A DNA stretch of 64,000 nucleotides from a virus, in IMG/VR virus record IMGVR_UViG_3300046321_000141, positions 1 to 64,000 of that record; one strand, given 5' to 3'. A program made the position numbers and the translations under genes. Under the pieces are notes generated by a model. The model ran no database searches, was not told where the DNA came from, and saw only the letters and a program-made list of their open reading frames with translations. Below, piece by piece: positions 23,764 to 31,767 of the stretch; position 1 is the first letter of the stretch, and the number at the start of each line of letters is the position of its first letter.

Positions 23764-23949
23764 ATGCTTACGACAGTCCTTAGATGGGTTGTCGCATTCA
23801 TTTTAGGAATAGCCGCAATAGTAGTAGTAACGCTGGCCAGTGTCCTATTTGCACTGATAGGGACAGTTCTTGGTGTTATTTCAACAGGAACTGTAATACT
23901 AATTGTTGTGGCTGCCGTTATAAATGAATGGTGGCAATACAGAAAATAA
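23764..23949 (+). CDS. Small two-helix membrane protein
   Basis: A 61-residue hydrophobic protein, probably two transmembrane helices (about 6-28 and 30-52: VVAFILGIAAIVVVTLASVL, then GVISTGTVILIVVAAVI), ending in WWQYRK. It is the last gene of the rightward replication operon and converges on the virion polymerase gene. Role unknown. Confidence 0.6.
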   Translation: MLTTVLRWVVAFILGIAAIVVVTLASVLFALIGTVLGVISTGTVILIVVAAVINEWWQYRK

Positions 23950-23980
23950 GCCCTTGAATAGCTACTCAAGGGCTTTCTGT
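23948..23980. terminator. Bidirectional terminator between convergent operons
   Basis: AAGCCCTTGA (23948-23957) pairs perfectly with TCAAGGGCTT (23966-23975). It sits between the stop of the 61-residue membrane protein and the stop of the virion RNA polymerase gene, with TTTCTG after it on the top strand and an A/T-rich flank on the other side, so it can end both transcripts. Confidence 0.8.
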
Positions 23981-26900
23981 TATTTGCCTGGTACCAGAGC
24001 GCTAACAGATGATCCAATTGCCTTTGCGGTGATTGTTTCATCTACAACATCCAAGAACTTAAATGGCCCATCCTGGAATGGTGACCAAGACCTTGCTGTA
24101 AAAGAACTTCCAGTAACAATGTCTATACCTGATGTGTATGCATCAAATAACCACAACTGCATAGCACGTAAGGGATGCTCCCGCATTGCTTTAAACAACG
24201 GTGCCTGAATACGTAGAAAATACTTAGTAAAGTACAACAAACCAATACTATTAGCTGCTTCAATCATACGGTGCGACGGAACATCGTAGTTAACAAAGCT
24301 ATCTGTTATCTCTTTTAGTATTTCATACTCACTTAACTTATTTTGTTTGGTCAAGTGCTGATAAAGAGCATACCTAGCAGTAAAGTCACTTACTTGTGTG
24401 CTGTAACGCAGAAATTGATACAGGCCTGTATTTTCTGTCATGTAAAGCGTACTTGTGATGTTTCTTGCTAAATTGCCAAGTGATTTTGCTTTATCTGCTT
24501 TTTTGTTTAACTTTTCAAACAATTTACCTTTGTACGAATAATCTTGAGAGATTGTTTCTACATCTTCAACAATTGTAGGCATAAAGCCAGCATCAATAAG
24601 ATTCTTTACAGGGTTCTTATTAATGCTTTCTTGCAGTAAGCCAATACGATTAATGAACTCAGGATGCTTATTAACTTGTGTACCAGTAGCTATGTACATC
24701 TGTAATTCGTTCAACTCCTGTGACTGTTCCCTGTAAATATTCAGTGCAGACAGTGCTCTACTTTTCTCTTGTAGTGCTTCCTTTATACCCATACCGTTTA
24801 GATACAACAAAGACAAGTTGCTTAACTCGTTACCCACTAACACTGAGCCAGTCTTGATAACAATAAAGTCTTTAACTTCAGATACCACTTCTTCTGTTGC
24901 TCTTTGAAGTTGTTTCATCCACACAGATGCACGAACTCTCGCATCATATTTCTGTTCTACTGTTCCCCTTCTGGCATATAAAAACTCAACTACTTTGGTT
25001 ACACCCTGTGTAAATAGAATTTGATCTTGCTTGGATTGCAGTATGGAATCTCCCAAGGTAAGTTTCTTATATCCAAAAGCCATGTCCAACATGTCTTTAC
25101 GTACATACATACCTTTGTCTCCCCAAACAGATTCAATCTCTTGCCGGGTTTCATAAGGAAGTTCGTTGTACCTACCACTGTATTCAGCATCTTTGCTCTT
25201 TGCGCCCACTAAGAAAAAGTCTCGCTCATTGCCTTTATATGTAGCGTCATAAAGTTCTTTTAGTGCTTTAACTATGGTTTTGTTGTGTTCTTTAGAGCTT
25301 AACTTTTCTCCTGTTGTTCCGCTTAACTTACCAAGCAAATATGAAAAGTCATTGTTACGCTGGAGCACGTTGTTTTTAAACTGCTCACTAGCTACATGAC
25401 GGTAGTTGACTGTATTGCCTTGCTCATCTACCAAAGGAACCATACTAGAAGAGCCTGTACTATCAAACTTAAAACCTTTGACTTTAATAGCTTGATATCC
25501 TGCTGCTCTGTTCGCATCTGCTTGTTGATTCAAGCCTTGGTTGTACGGCCCAAATAAACCAGTCACATCACCATCATGCAGCATTGCTCCTTTGGCTTTG
25601 TTATCCAATACAGAGAATAATCCTGTGGCTCTACGTGTTTCTGGCAGGTTCTTATGCACAAGCATTGTTACTGGTTTTTGCTGTGCCGGGTCTTTAGGCA
25701 GAACACCATAACTTACATAACCAGCTTTTAAGTACCTGCCCGTTTGCTGCGCTGTTGTTGCTGTCGCCGTGTCCTGTATGTAGATTACATGCACGTTAGG
25801 ATTGTGCACTTCTGGCAAGTATCCATGCACCATTGCATGTGGGCTACCCTTGAATAGAGAGTCTTTGGCTTCTTGAACCAGTGCTTTATGCATTGCCATA
25901 GTAAAAGACATGCCATTGTCTTTGCCACGAGCATTTTCCTCTTTAAGAATACTTTGTGCAGCAACTTTGCTTGCATTGCTCATATGACGTAACGCATACA
26001 AAGAAACCAGGTCATAAACCAATGGTTCAAGATATGCTTGTTTAGCTGCCAGCTTTCCAGCCACAGGTGTAGCATTCATAGCGATGACTTGTGCAGCATT
26101 TAAGGCTGTACCTGTCGAGTCTTTGCTATTACCCGTCATCAAATAGTGTGCAGTAGCTTCTGCCCTATAAGCCAAGAAGTCAGTTAAGCCTTTAGATTCT
26201 GTTTGCATCTTGGTTTTGATAGAAGCAATTTCTTTATCCAGATGTTTTGCATCAGTTAAAAGTAACTCTGTTCTGGCAGCGTCGTAAGAACTGCTAGCTA
26301 TACCTGTACGAAGTAATGTAGATATACCTGCCTTCACTTCTTTAGTGAGTCGTTTTTCATTAGCAAAGTTTTTCTTTAGCACGTTAACTGTTTGTTCTAT
26401 GTCCTGCTCTCGCGTTGCTTCGATTTGTTTAGTCAACTGCAACAAACGAACAAATGCACCCTTTACGTTAGAGGATGTAAGCACCTCATTAAACAAACCA
26501 GCAGCAACACCTAAGCGACCATGTATGTATTGATTACGCAGGCTCATAAAGCCCTGCATACGGGCCTGTACTGTTCCTGTAAGAACAGCTTCTCCAGCTT
26601 CTGCAAGCACGTTTACAGCAGGTGAAAGAGTTTGCCCAATAAAAGGTACTTTCTTTAATCCTGTTCCTGTAGCTAACTTAGAGCGTACAACTTTCAAACC
26701 AACTTGCTTAACTTTATTGGAGGCATTCTCCATAGCAGTATTAAGTGTGTTTATTTTTTGCACTTTCTTAAGTGCAACTTGTCTCTGTGCTTCTGCTGCT
26801 ACTAAGTTATTAACTAACTTACTAATACTTGTGTCCATAGTTTGACGATTACGAACACCAGTAGAAAAAGATACAAAGGTATTAAGTACTTTACTAAACA

Positions 26901-29900
26901 AGTCCTTAAGTTTATTAAACAAGTTGTTTTTAATCTTTACATTAGGCAACTTCGTAGTAACGTTGTTCAATGCAGCAATTACTTGCTCAGATGCCAAACC
27001 GAATGCAGCAAAGCGTACTAGCTTCTGTTTATCCAAAGAATTAAACAAATAGTTGTGCAGAGCAGTTGTTTCTGCTTTTTCTGTCACGGTTGCACTATTC
27101 CAATCACCGTTGTACAAGTTTTCTACTTTTACTGAATCTCTGGCTTGTACAAATAACTTTTCCAGTGTTCTCCAGTATTTAAAGAACTCTGGGCGATTCA
27201 TTGCAACATCTAAAGTGATTGCAACCTGATCTACAACAAATGCTTCTTGTGCTGATAAGTTAAGTCCTGCATTTTGTATACCTGTTGCAATAGGCACCTC
27301 ATTATTATTCAAAGCATCTGCGTAGGTAGCTACCTCATCAATAGCAGTGTCCTGCATACGAGCAGAACTGAGGCTTCCAAACGGGCCATGTAGCTTCTCA
27401 ACTATGTTACTGAGCAGATTACTCAAGTGTGCTTGTGTGTCTGTCCTGAGTGGATTCTGAGCATCTGTAAGTGCGTTAAAAACATCTACAGTTGCGTGCG
27501 TGTACAAACCACTTGCTGTACGCATGGCTCTTGCTTCAGTAGCAACGTAAGCATTGTACTTAGCATCATTAATAAGGTTGGCACCTTCAACAAGCAAACC
27601 AAGCAAGGCATTGTTAAGTACACCTGTTTTACGCTTATCTACAGAACCATCTAGATTAAAACCAATAGCAAAAGAAAATGCTTTAACTACCGACTTAAGA
27701 AAGTCAATCAAAGGGTTGTTGTAGAAACTCTTAACTACTTTAGCATCTTTACTTATTTTTTTGGTTTTAAGAATGTCTTGAAATGTTTTACTGGTCAAAC
27801 CATAAGCAACAAACTCATCAACATTTTCAAACTGAGCATAAGTATTGTCGATAGCAACAAGTTTAGTAATATCTTCTTCTGTAAGTTGTTCTTGTACAGA
27901 CGCCATCAAATTCACGAGGTTATCGTAAGTTTGTTGCTGGTCTGCTGATACTTGCTTACCATTGCGGATAGCTTCCAAGTACCCCACAGTAACTGCATGG
28001 ATAGCTTCATGCAGTATTACTTCTGATGCTTTATTTTTACTGTTGAATACATAAATAGTATTACCAACTGTAAGAGCGTTTGCATTACTAAAGTCTTGTT
28101 TGCTGATAGCTTCTAAGTGTTCAGGACGCACATCTTGAATACTATCTACAGCATACACAGTTGTGTCTGTGCCTTTAAGCACACCTGCAAGCAACTTCTT
28201 GTACTCTGTAGGAATGTTTGTTTGGATGCGTTCTAGCAAGATATTCAAAGATATACCTGTCGCTGTCTTAGCTTCAGCCAAAAAGCTTTCAGGTGTATAG
28301 GTAGCAGGATACTCAGAGTCCTTGCTTTCTTCTACAGTAGTTATGACAGTGGCTTGTACTTCTTTTGGCTCAGCACCGATGCTAGCTTGTTTAGTCAACA
28401 GTTGACTAAGTGTTTTATTGTCTTCTCTTTGTTGTTTCTTAACTCGATCAATAACTGAATCAATGACTTTTAGGTCAGCGGTAGTAACTTCGTATGCACC
28501 ACCTTCAAAAGCATATTGGTTTATGTACTTGACACTTTTGAGAAATTCAAGTTTATGGTATGTACCCAAATAAGCTGTATTAGTAACTTCAATCAGTTTA
28601 GCTACATTCAATGATGGTTTGTACTCTGCATCTTGTGCAGCAAGTTCTAACTGAGCTTCAAAGTTTTTAATAGCCATTGAAGTAACAGCATTAACAGGAG
28701 AGTACTCAACCATGAGTTCAAGCGTTGCTTTGTTAAACTCAATAGCCATAGCCTTAGCATGTGCAAAGCCTGTACCGCCAGAGTCATGCATGTTGATAGA
28801 AGCAATACCCTGTTTAAAGAGTTCGTTCATGCGCTGGAACGATATAAAGGAATCTCCTGAGTGAGTACCAACCGAAGTACTCAAAACGCCTGGAGAGCCT
28901 TCTACACGCTTCTGTGAACTAGCAATACGGTGCTTATTGAAACCAGTAAGAAAAGGGTATGAACCAGTAACCATTGTCTTGTAGCTGGGATCATCGGTAG
29001 TAGCTTTGTCGCTAGATAGCAGTAACAGCCCTGCATCTGGTTCTTTACCCTTTTGGGAGTAGTAAGAATCCATTACAGGAGTAAAACCTTTAGTAAGTAA
29101 CTCAGACTCAATGTCTGCTAACTCTTCTTTAGTTAACCCCACATTTACTTCGCCTTTTACAAACTTTATACCTTTTTCTTTTAATTTCTTATCGGTAAAA
29201 AACTTTTTAGCTTTTATGTAGCCTTCAGCAGTTTGATTAGTTATGTTTGTAACATCATTGCGCTTTTCTATAAAGCTAGAGAAGTATTCTTTTAAAGCAG
29301 CTTCTATCAAGTTAGATAAACCACCCCCATCTTTACTATAAAAAGTATCTGTAATGGTTTTTCGTTCAGCAGTAGAGATGTACCAATTATTCTGAAGAGT
29401 TTCTAATGTTTGTTGCGAAACATCTAAACCAAGCTGCGTAAGGGCTTCTTTTATTTGGGTTTCTGCTTCTGGCTCACCATTCTTGTAACTTTCTGCAATC
29501 TTGTCGTAAATGTTTTCTTCCAAAGCACTAATGAAGTTAGTGCTAGCTTTGTACAAGCCACTACCAAACGATATTGGGTTGAATAAATCTTTTACTGACT
29601 GACGGTTTAGAAACTTGTCATCCCCATAGAAATACTTAAGCCCTTCGTATGCTTGGACACTTTTACCAACATGCTCACCTTTACTGATAGCGTCAGCTAA
29701 GTGATTTTTAATAAAGTTAGCACCGTGTGTATAAAAGTCCGTATTACCTACTTGTTCTAACCAAACATTAATGTCTTTGTCAGTATCAGTAGTAAAAAAA
29801 CCACCACGAGCAAACAACTCTTTAAATGATTGCTGTCCTGATGCGAGTCCCCATAGCAACTGAGTAAGGATAGGGCCATTACCAACTCCGTCTACTTCAG

Positions 29901-31767
29901 CCATTATGTCGGTTGAGTATATAGAGTCACCTGCTTCTACTGCCTGTAGGAAACCTACATATGCAAGCAAAGCATCAAGAGTCTTAGCCCGCTCACCTTT
30001 TTTAAGCCCAGCAGCCGTAACTAGTTCAAGAAGTGCATTACTCTCTTCTGTGGTGTAGTCAGCCTCCTCAGAATAGGCAATTGCTTGTATTGCTTTTTGT
30101 ACAAAATCTTGCTGTACAAAAGCTTCAAAACTACTCATTGAAGTACTGTTACTCTTTTTATCCGTGGCTATGCCGAAACCTTCTGCTACTCGCAGAAGAA
30201 ATGTTTCTTCAGATTTCACATCTCCAATTACTACATCACTATTCCATGATGGGGTAGTCATGTTGTAACGGTGTATTTTTACACTGGTTGGGTCAACACT
30301 GCTAGTGACACCCACACGAAGCATCTTCCACACGTCTGTAGATAGGTAGAAACCATTATAAGAATCACTGTCCCCAGCAACTTCATCAAAAGAGGCCAAA
30401 TCAGCTTGAATACCTTTATTAGCTGCTTCAGCACCTTTACGCTGACTCACTTGAAGTTCTGCAATCTCTTCTGGCGACTTAACACCCATCACAACTTCAC
30501 GTAACGACATCCCACCATATTCAGTGTTACGCAACTTCTCAAATACCTCAGCATTTTTTACTTTAAATGTGAAAGGAGTTGATTGAAATTGTTTAAGTAC
30601 TTCTTGCAGCATTTTTGGTACTGCTTGTCCTGTTTTTGTCTTTGTAGGTACTTTGCTTACTGGTTTATACGAAACATAGTTTTGTTTCTCTTCGTTACCA
30701 AAAAACCTTGCAAGTACATCTCTACTACCTTTGCTGGAATCAATAAGACTTTTTACACTTTTCTCTACAGCATCAGTTTGGCTTAGAGAGTAAAAAAACA
30801 TTTGTCGGTTATTTGCTTTGTCTTGCTCTTCTTTTGTCAAGGTTTCATAGCGACCGCTATCTTTAAGAAACTGTGCTTCATCAACACTATGAACCACTAC
30901 ATATCCAGGTTTATTTATGTTTCTAGGTTTATCTATGTTTTGCGCTCTAAGCAACTGATACACCTGAGCACCTAAAGATGTTTTCAGATTGGCTATGACG
31001 TTAGGTGATGCGCCTGCTTGATTCTTTAAACCAAGCAAGTTATATGCAGTACTGCCCCAACTAGCATAAGCATTGTTGGTTGTTATGCTGAATCCTTGAT
31101 ATGTATCGAATACATCTTTAGACACTGGGGCATCACGATTAAAGCCAAGCAAGCTATTAACCTGCTTAGTGTCGTTAACTGTAGTACCTAGGTCTTTGAC
31201 AGCCTCATAAGCAGCATATATGAGGGCTATCTGTATTGATTCAGGAGTAGCACCATTGACTACTAATTGACGAAACAAATCACTGTCAAAAAGTTTTTGG
31301 CTATCAAGATTGAGGGTAAGACCTCTATCAGCTTCATTTAGTGCAGCTGGAAAGAATGCTTGCTTAAAGTGACTCTTTTTAAGCTTTGCAGACATTTCTG
31401 TAGCAAATGTAGAAAAAGAATTAATAGCACCTTGCTCTGCATCAACAAGTGTTTCAATACCTAAACGCTCTTTAACTGCACTAGCCAACGTACCTTTTGT
31501 AGCCATTGAAACCAATTGATTAAACTGACTAACCGCAGAACCGAATACAGGTTGTACATGGTCACCAAGTTTGCCTTTTACTTCTGTACCTTTAGCAAAC
31601 AAACCAGAAGGTAATGCTGATACGAGCATTCCTTGTTTTAGCTCTGATATGGCGGAGTTAACTGCCGACTGTGCTCGTTTATCTGCATTACCTTTACTGG
31701 TTATATGCTCTGCTTTATCAGTCAAAGCATGGATTTCAGCATCGGAAAAGTTATCAAAACAGCTCAT
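23980..31767 (-). CDS. Virion-encapsulated RNA polymerase (N4 vRNAP-like)
   Basis: A 2595-residue protein. T7-family polymerase motifs are recognisable: motif A in EVDGVGNGP (Asp626), motif B in RQSVKDLFNPISFGSG (Arg722, Lys726, Phe734, Gly735) and motif C in MHDSGG (Asp995). The A-B and B-C distances (100 and 269) fit N4 vRNAP (111 and 281 as I recall) better than T7. A clean T/DxxGR motif is not seen; the region around Arg500 is the best candidate. The family tyrosine of motif B is Phe here. A HEAIH motif (1253-1257) with NVDEF (Glu1318) forms a zincin-like domain after the polymerase. The C-terminal 1200 residues are helical and probably serve packaging and ejection. N4 injects this enzyme to transcribe early genes. 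The N-terminal part before the polymerase is much shorter than the roughly 1000 residues of N4. Confidence 0.92.
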   Translation of the reverse strand: MSCFDNFSDAEIHALTDKAEHITSKGNADKRAQSAVNSAISELKQGMLVSALPSGLFAKGTEVKGKLGDHVQPVFGSAVSQFNQLVSMATKGTLASAVKERLGIETLVDAEQGAINSFSTFATEMSAKLKKSHFKQAFFPAALNEADRGLTLNLDSQKLFDSDLFRQLVVNGATPESIQIALIYAAYEAVKDLGTTVNDTKQVNSLLGFNRDAPVSKDVFDTYQGFSITTNNAYASWGSTAYNLLGLKNQAGASPNVIANLKTSLGAQVYQLLRAQNIDKPRNINKPGYVVVHSVDEAQFLKDSGRYETLTKEEQDKANNRQMFFYSLSQTDAVEKSVKSLIDSSKGSRDVLARFFGNEEKQNYVSYKPVSKVPTKTKTGQAVPKMLQEVLKQFQSTPFTFKVKNAEVFEKLRNTEYGGMSLREVVMGVKSPEEIAELQVSQRKGAEAANKGIQADLASFDEVAGDSDSYNGFYLSTDVWKMLRVGVTSSVDPTSVKIHRYNMTTPSWNSDVVIGDVKSEETFLLRVAEGFGIATDKKSNSTSMSSFEAFVQQDFVQKAIQAIAYSEEADYTTEESNALLELVTAAGLKKGERAKTLDALLAYVGFLQAVEAGDSIYSTDIMAEVDGVGNGPILTQLLWGLASGQQSFKELFARGGFFTTDTDKDINVWLEQVGNTDFYTHGANFIKNHLADAISKGEHVGKSVQAYEGLKYFYGDDKFLNRQSVKDLFNPISFGSGLYKASTNFISALEENIYDKIAESYKNGEPEAETQIKEALTQLGLDVSQQTLETLQNNWYISTAERKTITDTFYSKDGGGLSNLIEAALKEYFSSFIEKRNDVTNITNQTAEGYIKAKKFFTDKKLKEKGIKFVKGEVNVGLTKEELADIESELLTKGFTPVMDSYYSQKGKEPDAGLLLLSSDKATTDDPSYKTMVTGSYPFLTGFNKHRIASSQKRVEGSPGVLSTSVGTHSGDSFISFQRMNELFKQGIASINMHDSGGTGFAHAKAMAIEFNKATLELMVEYSPVNAVTSMAIKNFEAQLELAAQDAEYKPSLNVAKLIEVTNTAYLGTYHKLEFLKSVKYINQYAFEGGAYEVTTADLKVIDSVIDRVKKQQREDNKTLSQLLTKQASIGAEPKEVQATVITTVEESKDSEYPATYTPESFLAEAKTATGISLNILLERIQTNIPTEYKKLLAGVLKGTDTTVYAVDSIQDVRPEHLEAISKQDFSNANALTVGNTIYVFNSKNKASEVILHEAIHAVTVGYLEAIRNGKQVSADQQQTYDNLVNLMASVQEQLTEEDITKLVAIDNTYAQFENVDEFVAYGLTSKTFQDILKTKKISKDAKVVKSFYNNPLIDFLKSVVKAFSFAIGFNLDGSVDKRKTGVLNNALLGLLVEGANLINDAKYNAYVATEARAMRTASGLYTHATVDVFNALTDAQNPLRTDTQAHLSNLLSNIVEKLHGPFGSLSSARMQDTAIDEVATYADALNNNEVPIATGIQNAGLNLSAQEAFVVDQVAITLDVAMNRPEFFKYWRTLEKLFVQARDSVKVENLYNGDWNSATVTEKAETTALHNYLFNSLDKQKLVRFAAFGLASEQVIAALNNVTTKLPNVKIKNNLFNKLKDLFSKVLNTFVSFSTGVRNRQTMDTSISKLVNNLVAAEAQRQVALKKVQKINTLNTAMENASNKVKQVGLKVVRSKLATGTGLKKVPFIGQTLSPAVNVLAEAGEAVLTGTVQARMQGFMSLRNQYIHGRLGVAAGLFNEVLTSSNVKGAFVRLLQLTKQIEATREQDIEQTVNVLKKNFANEKRLTKEVKAGISTLLRTGIASSSYDAARTELLLTDAKHLDKEIASIKTKMQTESKGLTDFLAYRAEATAHYLMTGNSKDSTGTALNAAQVIAMNATPVAGKLAAKQAYLEPLVYDLVSLYALRHMSNASKVAAQSILKEENARGKDNGMSFTMAMHKALVQEAKDSLFKGSPHAMVHGYLPEVHNPNVHVIYIQDTATATTAQQTGRYLKAGYVSYGVLPKDPAQQKPVTMLVHKNLPETRRATGLFSVLDNKAKGAMLHDGDVTGLFGPYNQGLNQQADANRAAGYQAIKVKGFKFDSTGSSSMVPLVDEQGNTVNYRHVASEQFKNNVLQRNNDFSYLLGKLSGTTGEKLSSKEHNKTIVKALKELYDATYKGNERDFFLVGAKSKDAEYSGRYNELPYETRQEIESVWGDKGMYVRKDMLDMAFGYKKLTLGDSILQSKQDQILFTQGVTKVVEFLYARRGTVEQKYDARVRASVWMKQLQRATEEVVSEVKDFIVIKTGSVLVGNELSNLSLLYLNGMGIKEALQEKSRALSALNIYREQSQELNELQMYIATGTQVNKHPEFINRIGLLQESINKNPVKNLIDAGFMPTIVEDVETISQDYSYKGKLFEKLNKKADKAKSLGNLARNITSTLYMTENTGLYQFLRYSTQVSDFTARYALYQHLTKQNKLSEYEILKEITDSFVNYDVPSHRMIEAANSIGLLYFTKYFLRIQAPLFKAMREHPLRAMQLWLFDAYTSGIDIVTGSSFTARSWSPFQDGPFKFLDVVDETITAKAIGSSVSALVPGK

